Below are positions 24,002 through 30,324 of a stretch of DNA of 30,324 bases, piece after piece (the stretch's first letter is position 1; each line of letters starts with the position of its first letter). The notes below the pieces were generated by a model, which searched no databases, was not told where the DNA came from, and saw only the letters and a list, made by a program, of their open reading frames with translations. The position numbers were made by a program, and so were the translations under genes. Origin of the DNA: Proteobacteria bacterium UBA7447. Lineage in GTDB: Bacteria; Pseudomonadota; Gammaproteobacteria; Arenicellales; UBA868. The DNA lies in assembly GCA_002477475.1 (NCBI GenBank), contig DLPX01000063.1, positions 1 to 30,324 of the forward strand, read 5' to 3'.

Positions 24002-25162
24002 ATGGATGCTGCTGTGCGCTCTTTTACCCGTCTTCCCGTTTATGAAACCCCGGAGCAGGTGGTGGCTGATCTGCAGCCAAGCTATCCGGTGTTCTGCGTT
24101 CGGCGCCACCATATCAGTGCAGTGGCGGAGGAGTTTTTGGAAGGGTTTCCGGGGGATGTTCTTTATGCGGTGAAGTGTAACCCCGAAGCGCATATGCTCG
24201 AGACCCTTTTTAAGGCAGGAATCCGGCATTTTGATACAGCCTCGCTTGCCGAGGTCGCTTTGGTCGCGGAACAGTTGCCGGAGGCGACAAGTTACTTCAT
24301 GCATCCCGTGAAAAGCCGGGCGGCGATTCGTTCCGCGCATGAGGTATACGGCGTACGCCACTATGTTGTTGATCACGAGACCGAACTCAACAAGATTGCC
24401 GAGATCATCCCTCCCGGCCCCGAGACCGTAATCGTCGTGCGGGTTGCCATTCATTACGAAGGCGCGGTCTATGAGCTTTCCAGCAAATTCGGTGCGCCGG
24501 TGTCCGACGCCATTGCGCTCGGCCGGGCGGCGCTGAAAAAAGGTTATCGCTATGGCGTGGCCTTTCATGTTGGATCGCAATGCCTGGATGGCGAAGGATT
24601 TGAGCAGGGCCTGCAGTTGGCAGATGAAGTGATTCGCGGGGTGGGCGCAGAGCCCGTGTGTGTGGATGTCGGGGGCGGATTCCCGGGCGAATACCTCAAT
24701 TCCATGGGTCAACAGATGGGAAGTTATTTTTCCAGCATCAAAAAAGGACTCTCCGGTTTGGCACTGCCCGACGACTGTCGCGTTCTGTGTGAACCCGGCA
24801 GGGCACTGTGTGTCGACGGAGAGTCGTTGATCACGCAGGTGCATCTGCGCAAGGACGAGGCGCTCTATCTCAATGATGGCATGTACGGCAGCTTTATCGA
24901 GGAGAAATACAACCTGCATCTGCCGATGCGGCCAGTTGCGACGCGGGAGTTTGCCATCGAGTGTCAGGACTACACCTTGTATGGGCCGACCTGTGACTCG
25001 TTGGATATTTTTCCGCGCACCGTCAGTCTTCCGGTTGACCTTAAGGAGGGTGACTGGATTGAGTTCGACCGAATCGGCGCCTATGGCGCAGCGTGCCGCA
25101 CTCACTTCAACGGCTTCTTCGCCGACACCTTTGTCGAGGTGACCAGTAACTTCGGGGATTGA
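24002..25162 (+). CDS. Ornithine/lysine decarboxylase, PLP fold type III
   Basis: A 386-residue enzyme of the alanine-racemase-fold decarboxylase family, predicted to make putrescine (or cadaverine) from ornithine (or lysine). YAVKCNP carries the PLP lysine (Lys58), VDVGGGFPG the glycine loop, CEPGRALC the PLP phosphate contact, and YLNDGMYGSF and GPTCDSLD (Cys331, contributed across the dimer) are ornithine-decarboxylase hallmarks. YGAACRTHFNGF closes the site. Diaminopimelate decarboxylase is excluded by GPTCDSLD and the short length. The start is uncertain: an in-frame ATG at 23978 would add 8 residues; neither has a good ribosome site, and 24002 gives the usual family length. It is divergent from the MFS gene. 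Confidence 0.9.
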   Translation: MDAAVRSFTRLPVYETPEQVVADLQPSYPVFCVRRHHISAVAEEFLEGFPGDVLYAVKCNPEAHMLETLFKAGIRHFDTASLAEVALVAEQLPEATSYFMHPVKSRAAIRSAHEVYGVRHYVVDHETELNKIAEIIPPGPETVIVVRVAIHYEGAVYELSSKFGAPVSDAIALGRAALKKGYRYGVAFHVGSQCLDGEGFEQGLQLADEVIRGVGAEPVCVDVGGGFPGEYLNSMGQQMGSYFSSIKKGLSGLALPDDCRVLCEPGRALCVDGESLITQVHLRKDEALYLNDGMYGSFIEEKYNLHLPMRPVATREFAIECQDYTLYGPTCDSLDIFPRTVSLPVDLKEGDWIEFDRIGAYGAACRTHFNGFFADTFVEVTSNFGD

Positions 25163-25250
25163 AGATCAGTTAGATCAGCCGTTCGGCGGTACCAGGCCCC
25201 GGCGCTTGATCAGCGCCTTGCATGCGAGCGCTGATACCATCAGGAAAATT

Positions 25251-26228
25251 ATGAATCACGTTATCAGAATCAGTGAGACCGGCGGCCCTGAAGTCATGCA
25301 ATGGGAGACCCAGGAGGTCGCGAGCCCTGGTCCGTCAGAAATCCTGTTGAGACAGACCGCAGTCGGGCTTAACTATATCGATGTGTATTTCAGGACCGGC
25401 GTCTATCCCGCACCCCAGTTGCCGTTTACGCCGGGGTTTGAGGGAGCGGGAGTCGTCGAAGCCGTGGGGGAGGAGGTCACCGATCTCGCTCCCGGTGATC
25501 ACGTCGGCTATGCCGCCCAACCGCTGGGTGCGTATACTGAGTCTCGGTTGATTTCTGCAGATCGGGTAGTGCGCCTGCCGGGCGGCATTGAAGACCGGGT
25601 GGCGGCCGCCATGATGTTGAAGGGCATGACTGTACAGTACCTTCTGCGAAGCACTGTTGTCCTTAAAGCCGGGGACACGATTCTGTTCCATGCGGCAGCC
25701 GGTGGAGTGGGATTGATCGCCTGTCAGTGGGCCAAGCACCTGGGTGTGACTATGATAGGAACGGTTGGCTCAGAAGAAAAAGCGGAATTGGCTCACGCGC
25801 ATGGGTGCACCCACACGATCCTCTACAACGAAGAGGACTTTGTTGAGCGCGTGCAAGAACTTACCGGCGGCAGGGGAGTGGATGCGGTCTATGACTCGGT
25901 CGGTCGGGATACCTTTCATCAGAGTCTTGACTGTCTCAGGATGCGCGGAACGCTGGTGCTGTTTGGGCAAAGTTCCGGCAAAGTGGAGCCTTTTGATCCG
26001 GCAGTTCTGTCAGGCAAGGGTTCGCTTTTTCTCACACGACCCACGCTCTTTAATTACATCGCGAGCCGAGAGGATTTGCTTCACAGTGCGATAGAGCTTT
26101 TTGACGTTTTGCAAAGCGGCGCCGTGAAGGCGGATATCAATCAGGAATATCCGCTGAGCGAGGCGCAGCAGGCGCATAAGGACCTCGAGGCTAGAAAGAC
26201 AACAGGTGCGACGCTGCTGTTGCCGTAG
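25251..26228 (+). CDS. NADPH:quinone oxidoreductase (zeta-crystallin type, Qor)
   Basis: A 325-residue medium-chain dehydrogenase/reductase without zinc, the same length as E. coli QorA. It is predicted to reduce quinones or other enones with NADPH. GLNYIDVYFRTGVYP is the quinone oxidoreductase signature of the N-terminal half; AAAGGVG (148-154) binds NADPH; GADAVYDSVG-type and LVLFGQSSG segments follow in the Rossmann half. The zinc-ligand cysteines of alcohol dehydrogenases are absent. The ATG at 25251 follows AGGA at 6-base spacing; upstream in-frame starts are poorer. It lies 88 bases after the decarboxylase and 29 before trpD on the same strand. Confidence 0.92.
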   Translation: MNHVIRISETGGPEVMQWETQEVASPGPSEILLRQTAVGLNYIDVYFRTGVYPAPQLPFTPGFEGAGVVEAVGEEVTDLAPGDHVGYAAQPLGAYTESRLISADRVVRLPGGIEDRVAAAMMLKGMTVQYLLRSTVVLKAGDTILFHAAAGGVGLIACQWAKHLGVTMIGTVGSEEKAELAHAHGCTHTILYNEEDFVERVQELTGGRGVDAVYDSVGRDTFHQSLDCLRMRGTLVLFGQSSGKVEPFDPAVLSGKGSLFLTRPTLFNYIASREDLLHSAIELFDVLQSGAVKADINQEYPLSEAQQAHKDLEARKTTGATLLLP

Positions 26229-26257
26229 GCAATTTTTTAGTGGTGTAAAGTTTAGGT

Positions 26258-27286
26258 ATGAATCTGCCAGACGCAATCCGGAAGGTCTCTCGCGGCGAGG
26301 ATCTTGGCCGAGCAGAGATGGGTCAGGTAATGCGTATCATTATGAGCGGTGATGCCACGCCCGCCCAGATCGGCGCTGTATTGACAGCCCTGCACATCAA
26401 GGGAGAAACAGTGGAAGAACTGACCGGTGCGGCGACGGTGATGCGTGAATTTGCCGCCAGCGTCAGTGTCCAGGCAGATCAGGTTGCTGATTGTGTCGGA
26501 ACGGGAGGTGATGGAGCGAGTCTTTTTAACGTATCCACGGCATCGGCCCTGGTGGCTTGTGCGGCCGGAGCCGTTATGGCCAAACACGGCAACCGCGCCG
26601 CGACTGGAAAGTCCGGCAGTGCCGATGTGCTGGAGGCGGCCGGCGTCAATATCAGTCTCTCTCCCGAGCAGGTCGCCAAAACCATTGACGCAGTGGGTAT
26701 TGGATTCATGTTTGCGCCGACACACCATGGCGCCACCCGGCATGCTGTTGGACCGCGGCGTGAGATTGGGGTTCGAACCTTGTTCAATCTTTTGGGCCCT
26801 CTGACCAATCCAGCAGGCGCCCTCTGGCAGCTGGTCGGGGTCTTCGATCGAGGGTGGGTGCCTCCTCTGGCCGAGGCGTTCTTAAGCCTGGGAAGTGTTC
26901 ACACGCTGGTAGTGTGTTCGGACGACGGGCTGGATGAAATCAGCATCGCATCAGATACGCACGCCTCAGAGCTTCGCGATGGCGTGATCACCGATTACAC
27001 CATCACACCAGAGCAGTTTGGGATCGAACGCCAATCTCTTGAACCTCTGGTGGTCGGTAGCGCCGAAGAAAGTTTCGCGATGATTCAGGGGGTGTTGAAT
27101 GGCGAGTCCGGACCAGCCGGTGACATGGTGGCCTTGAATGCAGGCGCGACAATCTATGCGGCAGACCTTGTCGGGTCGCTTGCCGATGGTGTGGAGCAGG
27201 CGAGAGAAATCCTCACCAACAAATCCGGCGCGGCCAAACTTGAGGAGTTGGCCTCTTATACCCAACAGTTTTCGAACTCAGACTGA
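26258..27286 (+). CDS. trpD: Anthranilate phosphoribosyltransferase TrpD
   Basis: A 342-residue enzyme joining anthranilate to PRPP in tryptophan synthesis. GTGGDGASLFNVST (81-94) binds PRPP, KHGNRAATGKSGSADVLEA (109-127) gives the Arg/Lys contacts, and FAPTHHGATRHAVGPRREIGVRTLFNLLGPLTNPA is the standard anthranilate/metal region. LVVCSDDGLDEIS carries the Asp-Glu metal pair. RAATGKS instead of the commoner RAVSSKS is a mild variation. Normally trpD lies with trpG and trpC in gammaproteobacteria; here it follows a quinone oxidoreductase and is followed 15 bases later by a small ligand-binding protein. A TrpD2/YbiB-type paralogue seems unlikely because PRPP- and metal-site residues are intact. 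Confidence 0.92.
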   Translation: MNLPDAIRKVSRGEDLGRAEMGQVMRIIMSGDATPAQIGAVLTALHIKGETVEELTGAATVMREFAASVSVQADQVADCVGTGGDGASLFNVSTASALVACAAGAVMAKHGNRAATGKSGSADVLEAAGVNISLSPEQVAKTIDAVGIGFMFAPTHHGATRHAVGPRREIGVRTLFNLLGPLTNPAGALWQLVGVFDRGWVPPLAEAFLSLGSVHTLVVCSDDGLDEISIASDTHASELRDGVITDYTITPEQFGIERQSLEPLVVGSAEESFAMIQGVLNGESGPAGDMVALNAGATIYAADLVGSLADGVEQAREILTNKSGAAKLEELASYTQQFSNSD

Positions 27287-27301
27287 CCAGGAGCCCAAGC
27301 G

Positions 27302-27541
27302 ATGCAGACAATTTTTGTGCAGGTCAAGTGTGAGTTGGGGCAGGCGTACCAAGTGGCGCAGTCACTCGTCGATGTTGACGGGGTATCCGAAGTATTCTCG
27401 ATCTCCGGTCCCTATGATCTGCTGGCAAAGTGTTATGTTGGCGACGGCGACGATGTGGGTCACTTTGTCAATCAGCGCGTCCACGTGTTGGACGGCATCC
27501 GGGATACGCAAACGATTATTGCATTTAACGCCTTTAGCTGA
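27302..27541 (+). CDS. Stand-alone Lrp/AsnC ligand-binding (RAM) domain protein
   Basis: A 79-residue protein with the beta-alpha-beta-beta-alpha-beta pattern of the effector domain of Lrp/AsnC regulators but no helix-turn-helix. IFVQVKCELGQAYQVAQSL, GVSEVFSISGPYDLLAKCYVGD and the terminal RDTQTIIAF are the family strands and turn; in full-length members an amino acid binds at the dimer interface around GxYD. It could act as an amino-acid sensor by itself or by pairing with full-length Lrp-type proteins. AGGAG eight bases before the ATG is a good ribosome site. It lies 15 bases after trpD and is followed by a strong terminator, so it closes the operon. Confidence 0.85.
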   Translation: MQTIFVQVKCELGQAYQVAQSLVDVDGVSEVFSISGPYDLLAKCYVGDGDDVGHFVNQRVHVLDGIRDTQTIIAFNAFS

Positions 27542-27578
27542 CTTTTGCGATCTCTCGATCTTTCGATCCACGGAGCAT

Positions 27579-27606
27579 AAAAAAGGCCGGCTTAGCCGGC
27601 CTTTTT
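27579..27606. terminator. Bidirectional rho-independent terminator
   Basis: A 7-bp perfect GC stem, GGCCGGC-TTA-GCCGGCC (27585-27601), has a run of A before it and TTTTT after it. It therefore terminates both the plus-strand trpD-RAM transcript and the minus-strand cytochrome c transcript, whose genes converge on it. Confidence 0.95.
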
Positions 27607-27626
27607 GTTTGAACTCGGAAGCACGC

Positions 27627-28130
27627 CTACTGAGATTGAGCCACCATATGGTCGACGGCCGCTTTGACTTCATCATCAGAGAGCGACATGTTGCCGCCCT
27701 TGGCAGGCATATATCCAGCTTGCCCCGCCAGACCTTGGATGGCATTGGTATAAAGCGTTTCGTCACCTTGAGCTACTCGTGGAGCCCAAGCCGCAACGTC
27801 ACCCACGCGGGGGGCCCCGGCGATACCTGCGGCATGGCAAGCCATGCAAGCGTTCTGATATACATTCGATCCGTCAATCGTCACCGCAGCTACCTTTACG
27901 ATTTCAGCTTGGGCCGCTTCATCGCCAGTGACGCTGATCTGCCCTACGGGCTGAAGCGCATTCTTGTTGCCCGATTCGGCTAGCGCGTTGCGTTCATCAC
28001 GAACTTGATCACCAATCGTGCCTGCATTGAGATTTCCAAGAAGAATCAGAATGAGGGTCAGAACGACGCCCAGCACAAGGAAGATAGAAAAACTCTTCAT
28101 AAACTTTTGGTCACTCATACCGCTTGACAT
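27627..28130 (-). CDS. Membrane-anchored monoheme cytochrome c (cytochrome c5 family)
   Basis: A 167-residue protein with an N-terminal signal-anchor (about residues 13-33), a ~50-residue linker, and a class I cytochrome c domain. Heme binding is at CMACH (Cys95, Cys98, His99), with GYMPAKGG supplying Met141 as the likely sixth ligand. The domain wording (NACMACHAAGIAGAPRVGD, MSLSDDEVKAAVDHMV) is that of cytochrome c5. It would carry electrons in the periplasm, for example to a terminal oxidase. The ATG at 28130 has GGAGG nine bases upstream; the second ATG at 28118 has none. It is monocistronic here and shares a terminator with the trpD operon. Confidence 0.93.
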   Translation of the reverse strand: MSSGMSDQKFMKSFSIFLVLGVVLTLILILLGNLNAGTIGDQVRDERNALAESGNKNALQPVGQISVTGDEAAQAEIVKVAAVTIDGSNVYQNACMACHAAGIAGAPRVGDVAAWAPRVAQGDETLYTNAIQGLAGQAGYMPAKGGNMSLSDDEVKAAVDHMVAQSQ

Positions 28131-28193
28131 ACAGGGGTGCCTCCGTGAAGAAATTAAGGAAAAGGGTGAGGAGATTCAACTTTTAAATGAAAT

Positions 28194-28199
28194 ATTATA
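28194..28199 (-). promoter_or_regulatory. Candidate -10 element for the cytochrome c gene
   Basis: The reverse strand carries a perfect TATAAT, 64 bases upstream of the cytochrome c ATG, in an A+T-rich stretch. No good -35 hexamer stands at 16-18 bases, so an activator may help. The element is seen; its use is inferred. Confidence 0.4.
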
Positions 28200-28275
28200 C
28201 TGCACTAGGAGTCTATAAGCGGTCGTTAAAGTGCGCGTGAAGGGTCTCTTCGTGACAACGCTGAGGTGAATTGAA

Positions 28276-29004
28276 ATGCGAACGAAGACGCTTGGTGAGG
28301 TGAAATCGGTGCTCCGTCTGCCAGCATCATTGGCGCTGCTTCATCATGTGACGGCAGTTGGAGAGCAGGTTAAGGTGCGGCTTGCTCCCAATCCGTCACA
28401 GGCATGGACGCAGGAGCGGGCGCAAGATCTGATCGTCGGTGCGGGATTTGAACTAGCAGGATCCTGCAGCCTGAACCAAGGGGCTGCATTGGTGCGGATC
28501 AGGCGCATCCAGAGCCTGCCGGACTCGGTGGGGCCCGGGATGCGGGTGCTCATCGTGGGCCTGAACCCGAGCCCGTATTCAGCCGACTCGGGCATTCCCT
28601 ATGGCCGTCCGGGAAACCGGTTCTGGCCTGCCGCGCTGGCGGCAGGGCTCGTGAGTCTGGATCGCGATGTCGATCACGCGCTGGTTTCGCATCACGTAGG
28701 CTTTACTGACTTGGTAAGGCGAACGACCCGCCGGGCGGATGAGGTGACCACGCTGGAGTATCAGACAGGTTTTGGGCGGATCTGCCGACTTGCCCAATGG
28801 CTAAAGCCCAAGGTGACTTGTTTTGTCGGGCTGAGCGCCTGGCGCCTGGTGGCGGATAAAAAAGCCAGCCCAGGTTGGCAAGAACGACCCATTGGGCCCT
28901 CGCGGGTTTACGTCATGCCGCATACTAGTGGTCTTAATGCGCATTCGCGGCTCGAAGATCTGACAGAACACCTTGCCAGCGTGAAGCTGTTTTGCGGGGA
29001 ATAA
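28276..29004 (+). CDS. mug: Mug-like G/U(T) mismatch-specific DNA glycosylase with N-terminal extension
   Basis: A 242-residue protein; E. coli Mug has 168. Residues ~88-240 are a uracil-DNA glycosylase fold: VGLNPSPYSADSGIPYGRPGNRFWP (from 94) corresponds to the Mug active-site loop, Asn97 being the likely catalytic Asn, and MPHTSGLNAH (214-223) to the minor-groove intercalation loop. It would remove uracil, ethenocytosine or thymine opposite G. Residues 1-85 are not part of Mug: they look like a small alpha/beta domain (hydrophobic strands VKVRLAP and ALVRIRRIQ around a helix) that I do not recognise. GAGG nine bases before the ATG supports this start, so the extension is probably translated. 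Confidence 0.85.
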   Translation: MRTKTLGEVKSVLRLPASLALLHHVTAVGEQVKVRLAPNPSQAWTQERAQDLIVGAGFELAGSCSLNQGAALVRIRRIQSLPDSVGPGMRVLIVGLNPSPYSADSGIPYGRPGNRFWPAALAAGLVSLDRDVDHALVSHHVGFTDLVRRTTRRADEVTTLEYQTGFGRICRLAQWLKPKVTCFVGLSAWRLVADKKASPGWQERPIGPSRVYVMPHTSGLNAHSRLEDLTEHLASVKLFCGE

Positions 29005-29038
29005 ATCTCGCTTGTTTTTCAGGTAGAGGGCACAACCT

Positions 29039-29254
29039 TTGGTGATCGGAATTAAAACCTATAAAGCTTCATTGAAAGTAACGTTCAGAACATCCACAGG
29101 GGAAGTATTCGATGAGAGCGTCGATATTGTGCTGGATGCGGACAGCAAGGAGGAAGCGAAAGCGCGACTTGAGAATCTTGATGCATCGGTGGAAGTGGAC
29201 GATATTCGAATCACTTCAGTGCATCACGTGGGACGGGGGGTCAAACCGGCTTAA
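29039..29254 (+). CDS. Small hypothetical protein
   Basis: A 71-codon frame starting at TTG 29039, or 70 codons from the GTG at 29042, with AGAGGG 8-11 bases upstream. The predicted protein is acidic and soluble with alternating strands (YKASLKVTFRTS, DESVDIVLDAD, VEVDDIRITSV) around a charged helix (SKEEAKARLENL), a plausible small alpha/beta fold. I do not recognise a family. It lies 34 bases after mug on the same strand and may be co-transcribed. The amino-acid make-up looks like real protein, but the non-ATG start and short length keep confidence moderate. Confidence 0.55.
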   Translation: MVIGIKTYKASLKVTFRTSTGEVFDESVDIVLDADSKEEAKARLENLDASVEVDDIRITSVHHVGRGVKPA

Positions 29255-29645
29255 TCTCTTATGGTCGGCAAGGATTTAAACGCCAGGCGGTAAATAAAAT
29301 AATACCCATAATCACAAACGCGGTTGGCGCGCTATTGCTCGGTGCGGCAATCCTTATGGCAGGTTGCCTTTAGCCCCAGCCTTACGCCTGCTAACTGCCG
29401 CGTGTGTGCTGCCGGGGATGGGTGCCGTAGTGCGGAGCCTGCGAAGAGGTTCCGACACTTGAAGAGTGGTTTAAAACGACCTGCCTCGATGGCGAGACAG
29501 ATCGGTACTAAGGCGGTTGGGATGAAGCAGCCCAAAAGGACGTTTGAATCTGTGAAGATAGAGACAGGCAAACCATTCAGATCTCGGAGTGGGATTTTCC
29601 TTCGAGATGTCTATTTACAATAACGGCGTCACGCGCATCACCTAT
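29255..29645. other. 391 bases with no supportable gene
   Basis: Between the small protein and the tRNA gene no frame looks like coding sequence. The longest open frames (for example 29324-29623 plus, 29332-29571 minus) give Arg/Ser/Pro-rich or otherwise unprotein-like translations with no ribosome site. Several short GC-rich inverted segments and G-rich runs occur around 29400-29560. A structured RNA is possible, but I could not match it to 6S, 4.5S, tmRNA or RNase P RNA. It may also be decayed sequence. Confidence 0.6.
29616..29621 (+). promoter_or_regulatory. Candidate -10 element of the tRNA-Arg promoter
   Basis: TACAAT stands 24 bases before the tRNA and is followed by a GC-rich discriminator (CGGCG), as is usual for stable-RNA promoters under stringent control. 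The -35 is weak. Confidence 0.4.
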
Positions 29646-29719
29646 GCGTCCGTAGCTCAGCTGGATAGAGTGCTGCCCTCCGGAGGCAGAGGTCAGGGGT
29701 TCGAATCCCTTCGGGCGCG
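29646..29719 (+). tRNA. tRNA-Arg (anticodon CCG)
   Basis: A full cloverleaf can be folded by hand. The acceptor GCGTCCG pairs with CGGGCGC (one G-U), the D-stem is GCTC/GAGT, the anticodon stem CTGCC/GGCAG encloses CTCCGGA with anticodon CCG at 29680-29682, and the T-arm AGGGG-TTCGAAT-CCCTT has one G-U pair. The discriminator is G at 29719. The CCA end is not encoded. It reads CGG arginine codons. Its 3' half is a common integration site for mobile elements, and an integrase remnant lies directly beside it. Confidence 0.97.
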
Positions 29720-29735
29720 CGAAAACCTCCTGTTT

Positions 29736-30056
29736 TTAAGCCATTTTCAAAACCACTGGTTTTGCGCTCTTTGCACTGTGCTGTGATTGTGCTGCAAATC
29801 CCAGATTCGGCACTGCCCGTTGCAAATGATCCGGTGCCAGATGTACACACCGCTCTGTCCTCGTCGTACTGCTGTGTCGGCGCACCTTGCTGACCTCAAG
29901 CATGGGTGCCCCGTTCTTGACTAGCCAGCTCGCAGAGGTACAACGCAGATCGAGGATGCGAAAGTCCTTGATTCCAGCCCGTTGACAGGCGTCACTAAAC
30001 GAGGCTCTAACGTCCTTGACCTGACCACTAACATTTTGGATTCTGAATTTCCGAGT
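29736..30056 (-). pseudogene. Tyrosine recombinase (phage-type integrase) C-terminal remnant
   Basis: The reverse frame 30056-29736 (106 codons plus TAA) has no usable start and is bounded upstream by a TAG. It matches the C-terminal catalytic domain of phage-type integrases: VKDVRASFSDACQRAGI, then FRILDLRCTSASWLVKNG where intact enzymes read FHDLRHTFASWLV, then RRHSS for LGHSS, and RTERCVHLAPDHLQRAV for MTERYAHLAPEHL. The His of the HxxR motif is replaced by Leu and the nucleophilic Tyr by Cys. The Arg of HxxR and the later His remain. The N-terminal domain is gone. It ends 17 bases after the tRNA and points at it, the usual placement of an integrase beside its att site. It cannot be active. 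Confidence 0.85.
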
Positions 30057-30093
30057 CTATTACGGTGTCATCGTAGTAAGGACGATTGCTTGG

Positions 30094-30099
30094 TATAGT
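30094..30099 (+). promoter_or_regulatory. Candidate extended -10 promoter upstream of the ligase-like gene
   Basis: TGG-TATAGT (30091-30099) is an extended -10 (TGn then five of six of TATAAT). No good -35 is present, which is tolerated by extended -10 promoters. A transcript would start near 30106, ~87 bases before the candidate GTG start. Confidence 0.35.
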
Positions 30100-30192
30100 C
30101 GCCGCCCTAATTTATATCTTATTCTTACGCAATGACTTTACGACAGGCTTAAATGCGCCGCTTTTGCTAGGAAACTACCAAAATATTTGACT

Positions 30193-30324
30193 GTGAATAC
30201 CAAAGAGTTACTTCAAAGGGCTCGTGATGTCCTAAAGATTGCCGTTGTTTATGCGGGTGATAAAAATGATCACAACGCTGTCATCGAAAGACAATTGAAT
30301 AGTCGAGATTGGAAAAGTTATCGA
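30193..30324 (+). CDS. Start of a D-Ala-D-Ala-ligase-like (ATP-grasp) protein, cut by the window edge
   Basis: Only 44 codons are inside the window, from the GTG at 30193 (a TTG at 30187 is also in frame) to the right edge. IAVVYAGDKND followed by AVIERQLNSRDWKSYR resembles the N-terminus of a branch of D-alanine-D-alanine-ligase-like enzymes in which a VxxGGDK motif precedes RxWKSYE, from memory. The first ~14 residues form a helix before the first strand. Surrounding DNA is richer in A+T than the rest of the window and lies beyond the integrase remnant. Both the start and the family call are tentative because of the short length. Confidence 0.45.
   Translation, partial: MNTKELLQRARDVLKIAVVYAGDKNDHNAVIERQLNSRDWKSYR

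Noticed and set aside
23951..25105. 384-codon reverse-strand open frame covering the decarboxylase gene
   Set aside because: It is a mirror of the ornithine decarboxylase coding sequence; low-complexity basic translation and no ribosome site.
25201..25217. GGCGCT-TGATC-AGCGCC hairpin after the decarboxylase gene as a terminator
   Set aside because: The 6-bp stem is perfect but no T-run follows (TTGCATGC), so intrinsic termination is doubtful.
29290..29373. Short plus-strand frame ending in LLLGAAILMAGCL, like a lipoprotein signal with lipobox
   Set aside because: It stops right after the cysteine and has no ATG, GTG or TTG start at its head (only a late internal TTG), so it cannot make a lipoprotein. 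It might be a remnant.
29404..29590. 6S RNA gene before the tRNA, suggested by CTCGGAG near 29584
   Set aside because: The matching 5' strand of the closing stem and the central bubble could not be found.
1..30324. CRISPR array, toxin-antitoxin pair, restriction or other defence genes, intact transposase
   Set aside because: No repeat-spacer pattern, no inverted-repeat-bounded element and no such protein family was seen on either strand; the only mobile-element trace is the dead integrase at the right end.

Overview
The window looks like chromosomal DNA of a Gammaproteobacterium. GshA is of the long gammaproteobacterial type, and the set of DusA, AsmA, YjbQ, CcmA/B, a C4/C5-type membrane-anchored cytochrome c and DnaE2 all fit. 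GC content is moderate to high until the last ~270 bases, which are visibly richer in A+T. Genus cannot be decided from the sequence.

Layout. 1-2945 (minus): a 3-hydroxybutyryl-CoA dehydrogenase followed by a hydantoinase/oxoprolinase A-type protein that runs off the left edge. 3088-4227 (plus): argE. 4236-6929 (minus): gshA followed 21 bases later by a glycosyltransferase-fold protein resembling the N-terminal half of plant arabinokinase. 6970-12615 (plus): a compact run yjbQ-dusA-asmA-FAH hydrolase-ilvD in which the first four genes overlap one another. 12625-13919 (minus): ccmA-ccmB without the rest of the cytochrome c maturation genes. 14209-19522 (plus): a two-subunit NAD-dependent formate dehydrogenase followed by folD, a C1 (formate/tetrahydrofolate) unit with two dyad sites in its upstream region. 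19564-23954 (minus): an MFS transporter, then dnaE2 preceded by a perfect LexA/SOS operator lying in a 40-base palindrome. 24002-27541 (plus): ornithine/lysine decarboxylase, quinone oxidoreductase, trpD and a stand-alone Lrp-type ligand-binding (RAM) protein, ended by a strong bidirectional terminator shared with a convergent cytochrome c gene. 28276-29254 (plus): a Mug-like DNA glycosylase with an unusual N-terminal extension and a small unknown protein.

The right end (29255-30324) is different. It has ~390 bases with no convincing gene, then tRNA-Arg(CCG), then a decayed tyrosine recombinase whose C-terminal remnant points at the tRNA and has lost its catalytic His and Tyr. After that comes an A+T-richer stretch in which a new gene resembling D-Ala-D-Ala-ligase-type ATP-grasp enzymes starts and leaves the window. 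This is the scar of an integrated element at a tRNA attachment site.

Most genes are ordinary housekeeping or catabolic genes. I see no defence system, CRISPR array, biosynthetic cluster or intact mobile element. The most interesting signals are the SOS palindrome on a lone dnaE2, the formate dehydrogenase-folD unit with its dyads, the arabinokinase-like protein behind gshA, the N-terminally extended Mug and the tRNA-integrase scar.
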